Below are positions 34,925-43,530 of a stretch of DNA of 64,000 bases, in pieces. Numbering within the stretch: position 1 is the first letter of the stretch; the number at the start of each line of letters is the position of its first letter. The position numbers were made by a program, and so were the translations under genes. Location of the stretch: the NCBI RefSeq assembly GCF_014297445.1, contig NZ_JACORU010000001.1:186001-250000 (forward strand), in the 5' to 3' direction. The stretch comes from Ramlibacter albus. GTDB taxonomy: Bacteria; Pseudomonadota; Gammaproteobacteria; Burkholderiales; Burkholderiaceae_C. The notes beneath the pieces were generated by a model. The model saw only the letters and a program-made list of their open reading frames with translations. It had not been told where the DNA came from and made no database searches.

Positions 34925-35905
34925 CTAGTCTTTCTTGATCTTCAATTGAGCAAACAGCGCCTTGTTGCGGGCGTAATCCTCTTGGATGCGCTTCGCGAAT
35001 TCCGCCATGCCTGCTGTGCGACGCTCGAATCCACGCGCCGCCACGCGCTCGACGAATGACTTGTTTTGCTGTGCCGCGAGCACATCGCCCTCGATCTTTT
35101 CCAGAATGGCGGCGGGCGTCCCGCTGCGCGCAACAAGTCCCATCCACAAGCCGACGTCAAACCCGGGGTACCCAAGTTCAGGCATGCATGGCACATCCGG
35201 CAGCAATGACACGCGTTCCAGTCCGCCGACAGCCAAAGGTATCAACTTCCCGGACCGAATCAGCGGCAGGGAGGACGGGATGGTGTCCCACATCACTGGC
35301 ACCTGCCCGCCGACCAGTGCCGGCAATGCATCTCCGCTGCCCTTGTAGGGAATATGGTTCAGCTCGATTCCTGCGGCACGCTGCATGCGCTCCATCGCGA
35401 TGTGCAGTCCCGCGCCGATCCCATTGGACGCATAGTCGAGCGCACCGGGGCGCGCTTTCGCAGCAGTGACGAACTCCGAAAACGTCTTGAAGCCCGAGGC
35501 CGCGCTGGCCACCAGAATCAGCGGAATCGCCCCGACGATGGCGACCGGCTTGATGTCGGCCAATGGATCGTACGGGAGCTTCTGCCGAAGGAAGGGAAGT
35601 ACCACGATGGGGGTGTCGGTCGCCAACATCAGCGTGTAGCCGTCTGCCGGCGAGCGAATGAGTTGCTCAACCGCAGGAAGTGACGCCGCACCGGGCTTGT
35701 TTTCGGTCACGACGGCCTGCTTCCACCGGTCCTGCAGTGCGCCTGCGATTTCGCGCGTCATCATGTCCGTGGGCCCGCCCGGCGGAAAGCCCACGACGAT
35801 CCGAACCGGTCTCGAGGGAAACTCCTCCGCCCTGACCCACGGGGCCACCATGCCTGCCGCCAAGAGAGTGCCGAACTTCCGGCGATCGAACTGTCGCAGA
35901 TTCAT
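34925..35905 (-). CDS. Bug/TctC-type binding protein
   Basis: A 326-residue periplasmic binding protein with a twin-arginine-like signal (FDRRKFGTLLAAG) and mature start EFPSRPVRIVVGFPPGG. TENKPGAA and RSPADGYTLMLA are the family motifs. The start overlaps the hydrolase stop (ATGA) and the stop is 3 bp from the BenA-like gene, which makes an aromatic carboxylate a reasonable ligand guess. Confidence 0.9.
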   Translation of the reverse strand: MNLRQFDRRKFGTLLAAGMVAPWVRAEEFPSRPVRIVVGFPPGGPTDMMTREIAGALQDRWKQAVVTENKPGAASLPAVEQLIRSPADGYTLMLATDTPIVVLPFLRQKLPYDPLADIKPVAIVGAIPLILVASAASGFKTFSEFVTAAKARPGALDYASNGIGAGLHIAMERMQRAAGIELNHIPYKGSGDALPALVGGQVPVMWDTIPSSLPLIRSGKLIPLAVGGLERVSLLPDVPCMPELGYPGFDVGLWMGLVARSGTPAAILEKIEGDVLAAQQNKSFVERVAARGFERRTAGMAEFAKRIQEDYARNKALFAQLKIKKD

Positions 35906-36828
35906 TGCGCCTTCTCCATTGGATGTGCGGAGCCGGCGACGACCACACCTTCCGCGTCCGCTTCGCTGAGGAAAGATTCCACCAACTCCACAAAGCGGGC
36001 GGTTTGTTCGATCTGCGTCCAGTGACCGCATCGGGAAAAAACGTGCAGTTGCGATCGCGGAATCAGCGACAGCAGTTTCAATGAGGTCGCCATCGGTATC
36101 ACCCGGTCGTCGCGCCCGTGCACCAGGAGCGTTTCGTGAGGCAATGCCGCAATGGCTTCTTCCGGACTGGCAAGAGCATCGATCCACTGCTGGCGAGGGG
36201 CTGGGAACATCGACGCATACGACTCCTGCGCGCCGGGGCGGATGCTGGCTTCGTAGCGGATCCGCGCGAGCTCGTCGCTCGCGAGGCGGCGATCGTACGC
36301 GAAGTAATCCATGATTCGCCGCATGACTTGGACATCCGGACGGTACCCCCAGATCTCATCGAGTGCCGGCGTCAGCTCAAACTTCACGCCTACGGAACCC
36401 ATCAGCACAAGCCGTCTAACCCGGCTCGGATGTCGAATCGCGGTCGCGAGCGCCACGGCTCCGCCGAACGAGTTTCCCACCAGGTCGGTTCTCTCGATCG
36501 AAAGCGCATCCAAGAATTCGATCAGCTGGCGGACCCAGAGGTCCAGCTCATACTTTGTCCCCGGCTTCCGCTCGGTGTAGCCGAAACCTGCCATGTCGGG
36601 CGCGAGAACACGTCGGCTACGTGCGAGCGCGGGCATCACCGGGCGCCAGTTGGCGTAAGCGCTGACGCCCGGCCCTGAGCCATGCACGAACAGTACGGGG
36701 GGGCCATCGCCATGATCGTGGTAGTTGGTGTCCAGTCCTGCGGCGTTGATGCGCTTGTGAATTTCAGGGTTCGCCTGTGCGGCGGCCTGTGCTCCGCCAT
36801 TCCATGTGGTGCTCACTGCTTTCTCCAT
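35902..36828 (-). CDS. 2-hydroxymuconic semialdehyde hydrolase-like protein (DmpD/XylF-like)
   Basis: A 308-residue alpha/beta hydrolase. The predicted triad is Ser120 (GNSFGGA), Asp241 (GRDDRVIP) and His269 (CGHWTQ). LFVHGSGPGVSAYANWRPVM, APDMAGFGYTER, YEASIRPGAQESYASMFPAP and LPHETLLVHGR closely follow DmpD/XylF as recalled. It should hydrolyse the ring-cleavage product of the extradiol dioxygenase of operon B. The annotated ATG overlaps the lipocalin-like gene by 16 bp; an in-frame GTG at 36816 would give the 4-bp overlap seen elsewhere. Confidence 0.9.
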   Translation of the reverse strand: MEKAVSTTWNGGAQAAAQANPEIHKRINAAGLDTNYHDHGDGPPVLFVHGSGPGVSAYANWRPVMPALARSRRVLAPDMAGFGYTERKPGTKYELDLWVRQLIEFLDALSIERTDLVGNSFGGAVALATAIRHPSRVRRLVLMGSVGVKFELTPALDEIWGYRPDVQVMRRIMDYFAYDRRLASDELARIRYEASIRPGAQESYASMFPAPRQQWIDALASPEEAIAALPHETLLVHGRDDRVIPMATSLKLLSLIPRSQLHVFSRCGHWTQIEQTARFVELVESFLSEADAEGVVVAGSAHPMEKAQ

Positions 36829-37259
36829 TCGAGCGTGGCGGACACCGGCACGCCCTGAACCATTCGCACCGCCGCCTCCAGGACGAGCAAGCCGCTGCCG
36901 ACGGTGGGCCGCCGGACCTGCGCGTCGCCAACCCAGTTCGGATAGCTAGCACAATCGATTTGATGGATCACTTCGTCGTCCCGCAGCTCATATCGGCCGC
37001 TGTAGCCCATGTAGCCCTCGAACGCCGCCACCTTTTCGCTAGCTGAGGCGGTGACGAAGTCTCCTGTCGTCATCCGCGGGCGCTCGCCGCGCATGATGTT
37101 CACCGAAAGCCAACCGTCTGCCGTATAGATCAGTCTGCCCACGGGCCTGTCGCCCATGGGCAGCACCACCTGCTCACCGCGGAACTGCCGCCACGAGACG
37201 AGGGACCACACGCCGACGAGATCGGATCGCCCCCATCCGCGTTGAACGTCTCCTCTCAT
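36813..37259 (-). CDS. Lipocalin-like protein (Lipocalin_5 type) of unknown role
   Basis: A 148-residue protein. LVGVWSLVSWRQF, PVGRLIYTADGWLSVNIM, YMGYSGRYELRDDEVIHQID and LEWRKQ are the pattern of small bacterial lipocalin-like-domain proteins found singly in catabolic operons. There is no signal peptide, so it is probably cytoplasmic. It overlaps the extradiol dioxygenase stop by 4 bp and runs into the hydrolase. It may bind a hydrophobic intermediate or isomerise a product; no catalytic residues can be assigned. Confidence 0.75.
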   Translation of the reverse strand: MRGDVQRGWGRSDLVGVWSLVSWRQFRGEQVVLPMGDRPVGRLIYTADGWLSVNIMRGERPRMTTGDFVTASASEKVAAFEGYMGYSGRYELRDDEVIHQIDCASYPNWVGDAQVRRPTVGSGLLVLEAAVRMVQGVPVSATLEWRKQ

Positions 37260-38149
37260 AGGTGTCGGTGTCCCCACACACTGGTGACATCGTAGGTGGC
37301 GACCGGCCAGTCTTCTTCGTTTTGAACGGAGACACCACCCCAGCCGTACTCGACCTGCACGCCGGAGGGGGTGGCCATGTAGAAGGAAATCATCCGGTCA
37401 TTGACGTGCCGCCCGAGCGAACGAGTTTGCCGAAGGCCCGAGGCCGGTACCCGGTCCAGCGCCCGGCCCACGTCGTCCAGATCGCGGCACTCGAGCATGA
37501 AATGGAGCAGTCGCTTCGGGACCGGGAGAGTGCCAAACGCGATGGAATGATGGCGCGCGTTCCCTCTCATGAACGTGAACTTTGCATCGACACCGTTGTA
37601 TGACGTCTTCACTTGGTCGCTCACACGCAGCCCCAGTACTTCGCTGCAAAAGCGCTCATAGACTTCGGGATTCTTCACGCGAAGCAAAACGTGCCCTAGC
37701 CCCTGGTCGCCGGTCTTGAAACCTGCATGGCCCAGCGGCGGCGCAAACGGGGCTTGAGGGCGGTAGACGCTGGCGTAGCAGAATTCGAACGTCAGGCCTT
37801 CAGGGTCCTCGGTGCGCATCAAGGCGGCCACGCCTCGCGCGGCTGCGGCCTCAGCACTTTCGTGCTGGACTGAGTACCCGGCTTGCTCGAGGGCGGCACC
37901 AACGGCTTCGAACTCCTCGCGACTGTCTGCTTCGAAGCCGAGCACAACGACGTCGTCCTGGTCACCGCTGCGCAACGCAATCCGGAATACTCGGTCGTCG
38001 ATGCGCAACTGGAGGCGACCAGAGCTGGGCTCTCCGACGACCTGCAGGCAAAGAACCTCTTCGGCGAACCGGCGCCAAGCCGACAGATCGGACGCTTCGA
38101 GCTCGATGTACGCAAGTCGCAAGTTTCTAGTGTGGGGGGAAGAAGCCAT
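37256..38149 (-). CDS. Type I extradiol dioxygenase (BphC-like)
   Basis: A 297-residue two-domain extradiol dioxygenase. Predicted Fe(II) ligands are His153 (GLGHVLL), His216 (LLHFMLEC) and Glu267 (VQVEYGWGG). AAGGTGCAC before ATG fixes the start at MASSPHTRN. It is the first gene of operon B, downstream of a perfect palindrome, and is followed by the lipocalin-like and hydrolase genes. It is a clear paralogue of the enzyme at 19294 but diverged, so the two probably take different catechols. Confidence 0.9.
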   Translation of the reverse strand: MASSPHTRNLRLAYIELEASDLSAWRRFAEEVLCLQVVGEPSSGRLQLRIDDRVFRIALRSGDQDDVVVLGFEADSREEFEAVGAALEQAGYSVQHESAEAAAARGVAALMRTEDPEGLTFEFCYASVYRPQAPFAPPLGHAGFKTGDQGLGHVLLRVKNPEVYERFCSEVLGLRVSDQVKTSYNGVDAKFTFMRGNARHHSIAFGTLPVPKRLLHFMLECRDLDDVGRALDRVPASGLRQTRSLGRHVNDRMISFYMATPSGVQVEYGWGGVSVQNEEDWPVATYDVTSVWGHRHL

Positions 38150-38158
38150 GTGCACCTT

Positions 38159-38181
38159 GATTATCGATATTTTCGATAATC
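38159..38181. promoter_or_regulatory. Perfect palindrome upstream of operon B, probable GntR operator
   Basis: GATTATCGA (38159-38167) and TCGATAATC (38173-38181) are perfect 9-base arms around TATTT. The element sits 10 bases upstream of the extradiol start codon, in the 176-bp gap after the GntR-family gene. Its symmetry and AT-rich content in a GC-rich region suggest binding by that regulator. Confidence 0.6.
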
Positions 38182-38325
38182 TCGATAGATCGACGTTCAT
38201 GGAAAACCCTAGCCTCTGTGGCGGGTCTTTCAGTCTGGAGCGGCCACCGGAAGGTCGCGCGACGGCCGCCGACGAAGCGTTACCGTCTTGCCGAACGTAC
38301 GCCGCGTGTTCCCCGTCGCAAACCC

Positions 38326-39030
38326 TCAGGGCAGAAGGCCCGCAGTCCGGATCACCAGCAAGGCCCGGTGAATATGAATCGTCAACAGCGCACAGGCCGT
38401 CTCCGCATTCCGAGCAAGTGCCGCTTCGAAGATCCCTGTGTGCTCGCTGTGCACCTCGATCGGCGGCGGCCCTTGGGTAGCGGCAATCCGGCGATAGCGC
38501 TCCGACTGCTGGTAAAGCATCAGTCGCATGCGCTGAACCCAACGCGAGCGGCAAGCAGCTGTCAAAGCCTCGTGGAACCGGCGGTTGCACTGCTCCCATT
38601 CGTCGAAGCTGCCACCGGGGTCCGTCCGCAACCGCTCTTCGGCGCGCGTCAGGCGGTGAAAGGCGCCGACCAGATTCGCTTCCCAATCGTCCTTTCCCAA
38701 CAGAATGCTGTCGCGAACTGCCTCTGTCTCCAGCAACACCCGCACGCGCGTCAGATCTTCCAGATCGGCCAACGAGACCGATGTGACCCGAAAGCCTCGC
38801 TGGCCTTGGGCGACGACAAGCGCATCGGAGACCAGCAGCGCCAGCGCTTCGCGCATGGTCCCCGAGCTGACCTGGTAGGAAGACTTGAGATGATCGACAC
38901 GCAGCTTCTGCCCGGGCTGCAGCCGGCCTCCAACGATATCGTGGCGCAGCTTTGTGTACGTCGCCCCAATCAGCGTTCGAGGACTTTCATCCTCTGCCTG
39001 TTCCACCATGGAGTCGGCGGCTTGGTTCAT
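38326..39030 (-). CDS. GntR-family (FCD/FadR subfamily) regulator
   Basis: A 234-residue regulator with an N-terminal winged helix (TYTKLRHDIVGGRLQPGQKL, then SYQVSSGTMREALALL) and a C-terminal all-helical FCD ligand domain whose metal-site histidines are in RRFHEAL and HSEHTGIFEA. FCD regulators usually sense organic acids and repress nearby operons. The start MNQAADSM is chosen by domain fit; the open frame extends 19 codons further. It is co-directional with the ferredoxin upstream and with operon B downstream. Confidence 0.88.
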   Translation of the reverse strand: MNQAADSMVEQAEDESPRTLIGATYTKLRHDIVGGRLQPGQKLRVDHLKSSYQVSSGTMREALALLVSDALVVAQGQRGFRVTSVSLADLEDLTRVRVLLETEAVRDSILLGKDDWEANLVGAFHRLTRAEERLRTDPGGSFDEWEQCNRRFHEALTAACRSRWVQRMRLMLYQQSERYRRIAATQGPPPIEVHSEHTGIFEAALARNAETACALLTIHIHRALLVIRTAGLLP

Positions 39031-39169
39031 TTGCAAGGGAAGTCGCCTCTGAAGAAGGCGCGACTCCGAGTGTAGCCCGCGAAACACCCCGCGACACCGA
39101 CGGCAATTCGTCGCGCCCCGCCGTTACTGCACCACGGGACGGACCAGCCTCTGCAGAAGGAATCGACCC

Positions 39170-39505
39170 TCAGGATTCCCCCTCTTCATCGAGGTCGGCG
39201 AAGATGGCCTCGCCTTCGACAACCACAGGATAGGTCCGCAGGGGGTCCGTACAGGGAAAGCGGGTGGCCTGCCCTGTGCGTATGTCGAATCGCCCGGCGT
39301 GGAAGGGACATTCGACCTCGGAGCCGCAAACATCGCCCTCGCTCAGAGAGGCATTCCCATGGGTACAGGTGTCGTCCAGGAGAAAAAATTCTTCAGCGAT
39401 CCGGAACAGCACCAGCGGCGGCATGCCCTCGAGCCGCACGAGCTTGGACTTGCCGGATTCCACCTCCCAGATTTCGCCGATGAAGACCCGGTTCTTGTCT
39501 GCCAT
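39170..39505 (-). CDS. Rieske-type [2Fe-2S] ferredoxin
   Basis: A 111-residue soluble Rieske ferredoxin of the BphF/NahAb class. The cluster ligands are Cys47/His49 (CTHGNA) and Cys66/His69 (CPFHAG), followed by RFDIRTGQAT. It passes electrons from a reductase to a dioxygenase terminal component. It is the only electron carrier for seven oxygenases in the window, and no ferredoxin reductase is adjacent. It lies 15 bp after a tctC gene and 139 bp before the GntR gene. Confidence 0.92.
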   Translation of the reverse strand: MADKNRVFIGEIWEVESGKSKLVRLEGMPPLVLFRIAEEFFLLDDTCTHGNASLSEGDVCGSEVECPFHAGRFDIRTGQATRFPCTDPLRTYPVVVEGEAIFADLDEEGES

Positions 39506-39520
39506 GGTGCGCCAGATCTC

Positions 39521-40525
39521 TCAATTCGGCTTGATTCCGCGTTCACGGATGATCTTTCCCCACAGTGCAGCCTCTTTAGCCATGTGCGCCTGGAGCTGCT
39601 CCGGCGTGCTTGAAATCGGCGTGATTCCGACGGCCATCAGCTTCTGCCGCAATTCTGGATCAGCCGTCGCTTTAATGAAGGCATCCCGCACCATGGCGAC
39701 GATCTCCGGCGGGGTTCCCGCCCGCATCGTGAATGCCAGCCAGGCGTTCGCTTCGAAGTCCTTCAACCCGGGCTCCACCGCCGCAGACTCGGCGACGGTC
39801 GGCACGTCTGGGTAGGCAGAAATGCGCTCGCGTCCGGCCGTCGCGATGATGCGCAGCGCTCCGGACTGGACGTGAGGCGTGGCCGACGCCCGATCCAGGA
39901 ACATCATGCCCACCTGGCCCGCCAGCACGTCCTGCAACGCTGGATTCCCACCCTTGTAGAGCACGGGGACCAGCTTGAGGTTCGCTGCGTGGGCAAATAG
40001 TTGCATCGCCATGGTGTGCGTCGAGGAAGTGCCCGGGGCCGCGTAATTCAACCCTGTAGGCGCTGCTTTGGCCGCGGCGATGATGTCCGCCACAGTGCGA
40101 ACGGGCATGACCTTCGGATTGACGACCAGGACGAAATCGTAGATGGCAATCAGCGACACCGGCGCCAGATCGCGCATGGGATCGTACTGGAGGTTGTCGT
40201 ACAGGCTTGGGTTCAAGGCGTACATGCCCCGGTCCCCCAGCAGGAATGCGTAGCCATCTGCAGGCAGATTCTTCGCCACCGCCACCGCAGCGATCGAGCC
40301 GCCCGCACCCGGACGGCTGTCCACGACGACCGGTTGACCCAAGACTGCGCCCATCTTCGGCGCGATCTGCCGAGCGAAATAATCCGTGCCGCCGCCCGGC
40401 GGGTATAACGTGACCATCTTGATCGGCTTGTCGGGGTAGCCCGGCGGTGGGGCCGCAGGGCATGCAAGGTGTACGGCGGCCGCACAAGAAAAGACCAAGG
40501 CACGCGCAAGGTAGCGAAACGACAT
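39521..40525 (-). CDS. Bug/TctC-type binding protein
   Basis: A 334-residue periplasmic binding protein with a Sec-type signal (LARALVFSCAAAVHLACPA) and mature start PGYPDKPIKMVTLYPPGGG. VVDSRPGAGG and NLPADGYAFLLG are the ligand-loop motifs. It heads a short unit with the Rieske ferredoxin, so its ligand is probably oxidised by a ferredoxin-dependent oxygenase. An inverted repeat lies 70-94 bp upstream of the start. Confidence 0.9.
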   Translation of the reverse strand: MSFRYLARALVFSCAAAVHLACPAAPPPGYPDKPIKMVTLYPPGGGTDYFARQIAPKMGAVLGQPVVVDSRPGAGGSIAAVAVAKNLPADGYAFLLGDRGMYALNPSLYDNLQYDPMRDLAPVSLIAIYDFVLVVNPKVMPVRTVADIIAAAKAAPTGLNYAAPGTSSTHTMAMQLFAHAANLKLVPVLYKGGNPALQDVLAGQVGMMFLDRASATPHVQSGALRIIATAGRERISAYPDVPTVAESAAVEPGLKDFEANAWLAFTMRAGTPPEIVAMVRDAFIKATADPELRQKLMAVGITPISSTPEQLQAHMAKEAALWGKIIRERGIKPN

Positions 40526-40594
40526 TTCAGGTCTCCAGGGTCAGGGAACTGGACGGCAATCGTTGTCAGGGCTCGCGCTCGGCGCAACTAACAA

Positions 40595-40619
40595 CTCGAT
40601 ATTCATGCAAAACATCGAG
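40595..40619. promoter_or_regulatory. Inverted repeat upstream of the tctC-ferredoxin unit
   Basis: CTCGAT (40595-40600) and ATCGAG (40614-40619) are 6-base arms with 13 bases between, followed by AT-rich DNA that could hold a minus-strand promoter. The TCGAT/ATCGA core recalls the palindrome at 38159-38181, so the same GntR protein might bind both. The evidence is weak. Confidence 0.3.
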
Positions 40620-40778
40620 ATTATTAAATAAAAGCTCCGTGGAATCCCGGGTTATCCCGCACTGCGGTTCGGAATTTGGTCGGATGGGATCCGAGCATCG
40701 GCGGCGATGAATGTCAACCGCCGGCCATAGCTCATGGGACCCAGAGCTATCGGGGCCGCCCTTGCGGCATGGGTCTGC

Positions 40779-42386
40779 TCACGCGCAACCGTCTCCTCGT
40801 CCAGTTGGCGATCCCTGTGAACCCCTCTCCGCCGCCTGGCGATGGATAAAAACGGCAGGGATCACGCCGATCATGAAGATGACGCTGACCATCCGGAAGC
40901 TGTCGCGAAACGCCATCATGCTGCCTTGCGCTGCCACGACGCTGCCTAGAAACTGGGAGGACGCAGCCAGCGCCACGCCTTCGGTGAGGCCGGCATGCGC
41001 GTAGAGCGCTGACAACTGCCGCAAGGCTTCGGCGGAGGCTGTATTCGCGGCATCCTGCGTGGCCGCAAAGGTCTGAGTGTAGAGCTGGGAACGCCGCTCC
41101 AGCGCGACCGAGAGCAGATTTACGCCAAGCGCCCCCCCCAGCTGTCGCACGAAATTGATGGCGCCGGAGCCCTGGCCGAGCATCGCATGGGGGACGGTGC
41201 CGAGCGCGCCCGCATTCAGGCTCGTCATGATGAACGCCAGGCCGATGCGCCCAAGGACGAGCCACCACGCAAAAGCCAGGAACGAAGTGTTGGTGTCTGC
41301 CTGTGCCATCAGCGCAGAGGACGTGGCGAAGACGATCAGTCCTAAGACGATCGGCATATGCGGTGATGTGCGATCTGTCAGCCGCCCGGCAAGGGGGAAG
41401 ATGACGCCCAGCACGAGCCCGGCCGGCATCAGAAGCAGTCCGGATCGCGTGGCGGTGTACCCCTGGACGGTCTGCACGAACAACGGCACCAGGTAGGTGG
41501 AACCATAGATCCCGGCACCGAATATGAAGGCAACGACCGACGCGGCCGAGAACGCCGGGATGGAAAACAGCTTCAGGTTCAGCATCGGCGAAGCCGTTCG
41601 CAGCTCCCACCAGAAAAAAGCCATGCCGCAGGCTGCGGCTGCGGCGAGGTTCAGCACAATGACGTTCGAGCTCCATCCGTCACGCTGGCCGTGCGAGAGG
41701 CCGGTGAGCAGAGTGACCAGGAACACGGCCATCAACAGGAAGCCGATCCAGTCGAACCGGCGCGGCGGCCCGCTCCCCGCCCGTCCTGGAAGGAACATGA
41801 GGGCCGCCAGGATGCCGATGGCGCAGAACGGCGGAGTTAGGAAAAAGACGTAGCGCCAGCTGAAGCTGTCCACCATGATCCCCCCCACCGCGGGACCGAG
41901 CGCAGGCGCAAGAACGACGCCGATGCCGTAGATGCCCATGGCCGAGCCCCGGCGCTCGGGCGGAAAGACCTGAAAGATCACCATCATCGTCAACGGCTGC
42001 AGGATCCCCGCGGACGCGCCCTGGAGAATCCGAGCCAGGATCAGCACACCCTCGGCCGGCGCGAGGCCGCCGAGGACTGATGCGCCCATGAAAACGGAAA
42101 TTGCCAGCAGAAATGTTGCCCGCTGCCCGAAGGATTCCACCATCCATGCGTTGAGGAGCATGGCACCGGTCATGGCAGCCAGAAACGCGGTGGACAGGAG
42201 TTGGGCCTTGTCCTGGCCCATGCCGAACGCGCCCATGATGTCGGGCAGCGCAACGTTCACGATCGTCGAGCTGAGCACGCTGACGATAGTCCCGATCATC
42301 ACGGTAGCCGTGGCGAACCAGCGATAACCGGGGCCGTAACGGGCGACGAGGTCCGCGGTCGTTGTGGACGCGCGGTCTTCATTCAC
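40779..42386 (-). CDS. DHA2-family MFS multidrug exporter (EmrB-like)
   Basis: A 535-residue transporter of the 14-helix drug:H+ antiporter family. Motifs: LSSTIVNVALPDIMGAFG (helix 1), LARILQGASAGILQPLTMM (motif A/B region), and GIYGIGVVLAPALGPAVGG (motif C) in the fifth helix. The start overlaps the membrane-fusion gene by 8 bp, giving an EmrA-EmrB pair under a MarR regulator. Likely exports toxic aromatics or uncouplers. Confidence 0.93.
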   Translation of the reverse strand: MNEDRASTTTADLVARYGPGYRWFATATVMIGTIVSVLSSTIVNVALPDIMGAFGMGQDKAQLLSTAFLAAMTGAMLLNAWMVESFGQRATFLLAISVFMGASVLGGLAPAEGVLILARILQGASAGILQPLTMMVIFQVFPPERRGSAMGIYGIGVVLAPALGPAVGGIMVDSFSWRYVFFLTPPFCAIGILAALMFLPGRAGSGPPRRFDWIGFLLMAVFLVTLLTGLSHGQRDGWSSNVIVLNLAAAAACGMAFFWWELRTASPMLNLKLFSIPAFSAASVVAFIFGAGIYGSTYLVPLFVQTVQGYTATRSGLLLMPAGLVLGVIFPLAGRLTDRTSPHMPIVLGLIVFATSSALMAQADTNTSFLAFAWWLVLGRIGLAFIMTSLNAGALGTVPHAMLGQGSGAINFVRQLGGALGVNLLSVALERRSQLYTQTFAATQDAANTASAEALRQLSALYAHAGLTEGVALAASSQFLGSVVAAQGSMMAFRDSFRMVSVIFMIGVIPAVFIHRQAAERGSQGSPTGRGDGCA

Positions 42387-43530
42387 GGGTGTTCGCCTCG
42401 ACCTGCACCATCATGCCCGGCTTGAGCGCACCGTCGCGCCGGGCGACGGAAATCCGCACGGGCAGTCGCTGGGTGATCTTGGTGAAGTTGCCGCTCGGAT
42501 TCGGGCTCGGAAGGAGTGCGAATTCGCTCGTCGCGGCTTGACCTACTCTCTGGACGGTTCCCTCGAACCTGTCCCCCGGAAGGGCGTCGACCCGGACGCT
42601 CACCTTCTTGCCCGGACGGAAATGGCGGATGTCCGTTTCCTTCACGTTGGCCTCCACGCGGACCGCCCGGGGGTCATGTGCCAACAACAATCGTTGACCG
42701 GCAACCACGTATTCACCGGCGTGAACGAAGGTGCGGTCGACCACACCGTCGAAAGGCATGACAACCGTCCGCTCCTTCAGATCCAGAGTGGCCCGCTCAC
42801 GCTGCGCGCGCAGTTCAGCCTCTTCGGGATCGAGTTGCGCGAGCTGCCGCGCGAGTACCTTGACTTCCTCTCGTTCAGCTTGGGCTTGCGCAGATGACGA
42901 ACGATTGGTTTCGAGGTTGGCGACGGATCCGCGGACCTGCTGACGCGCCGTCTCCAGCGCCGCGCGAGCGCGGTCGAGTTGATCCCGCCCGATCGCCCCG
43001 CCGGGAGCAAGCTGTTCGGCGCGTCGTGCATCGCGCTGCGCAAGATCCTCATTTGCCTGCGCACCGGCCAGTAACGCCTGTGCCTGCGTCACGGCCGCGG
43101 CCTGCCCGCGAACCTTGCTGGCCGTACGCATGTCGATCATGCGAAGGCGCGCACGCAGTTCCTCTCGCCGCAACGCCATGCCCGCCAGTCTTGCTTCAAG
43201 CTCCTCGATGCGCAGCCGAGCATCCCTCCCATCGAGCTCCACCAGCAGCTGCCCCTTCGCTGCATGGTCGCCCGAGATGACGCGAACACTCACCACCCCG
43301 CCGGGAACGCGACTGCTGATCGCGACCATGTCGGTTGCCACCCGCGCGTCATCGACAGTCACCCAGGTCATTTGGTCGTAGAGCCAAGCGGCCACCAGTA
43401 ACACGGTCGCTGTCGCGACGACAAGAATCGCCCACCTGCGGCCCGCAGCACGCGGCCCACCGCGCGTCATCCATCCGGCTCGACGTTCGAGCTCTGCGGC
43501 GGCCGCATGGCCCCCGGTAGCCTCGCTCAC
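42379..43530 (-). CDS. HlyD/EmrA-type membrane fusion protein
   Basis: A 383-residue periplasmic adaptor with one N-terminal membrane helix (WAILVVATATVLLVAAWLY), a biotinyl-lipoyl half-motif (VPGGVVSVRVISGDHAAKGQ), a long coiled-coil hairpin, and the second half-motif (VMPFDGVVDRTFVHAGEYV). The GTG start overlaps the marR stop (GTGA); the frame upstream is shadow. It connects the DHA2 exporter to an outer-membrane channel encoded elsewhere. Confidence 0.9.
   Translation of the reverse strand: MSEATGGHAAAAELERRAGWMTRGGPRAAGRRWAILVVATATVLLVAAWLYDQMTWVTVDDARVATDMVAISSRVPGGVVSVRVISGDHAAKGQLLVELDGRDARLRIEELEARLAGMALRREELRARLRMIDMRTASKVRGQAAAVTQAQALLAGAQANEDLAQRDARRAEQLAPGGAIGRDQLDRARAALETARQQVRGSVANLETNRSSSAQAQAEREEVKVLARQLAQLDPEEAELRAQRERATLDLKERTVVMPFDGVVDRTFVHAGEYVVAGQRLLLAHDPRAVRVEANVKETDIRHFRPGKKVSVRVDALPGDRFEGTVQRVGQAATSEFALLPSPNPSGNFTKITQRLPVRISVARRDGALKPGMMVQVEANTRE

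Noticed and set aside
28792..38149. A biosynthetic or polyketide-like cluster because of many CoA ligases and thiolase-like genes
   Set aside because: There are no carrier proteins, ketosynthases with Cys or tailoring genes; the Rieske, extradiol and hydrolase genes point to degradation.
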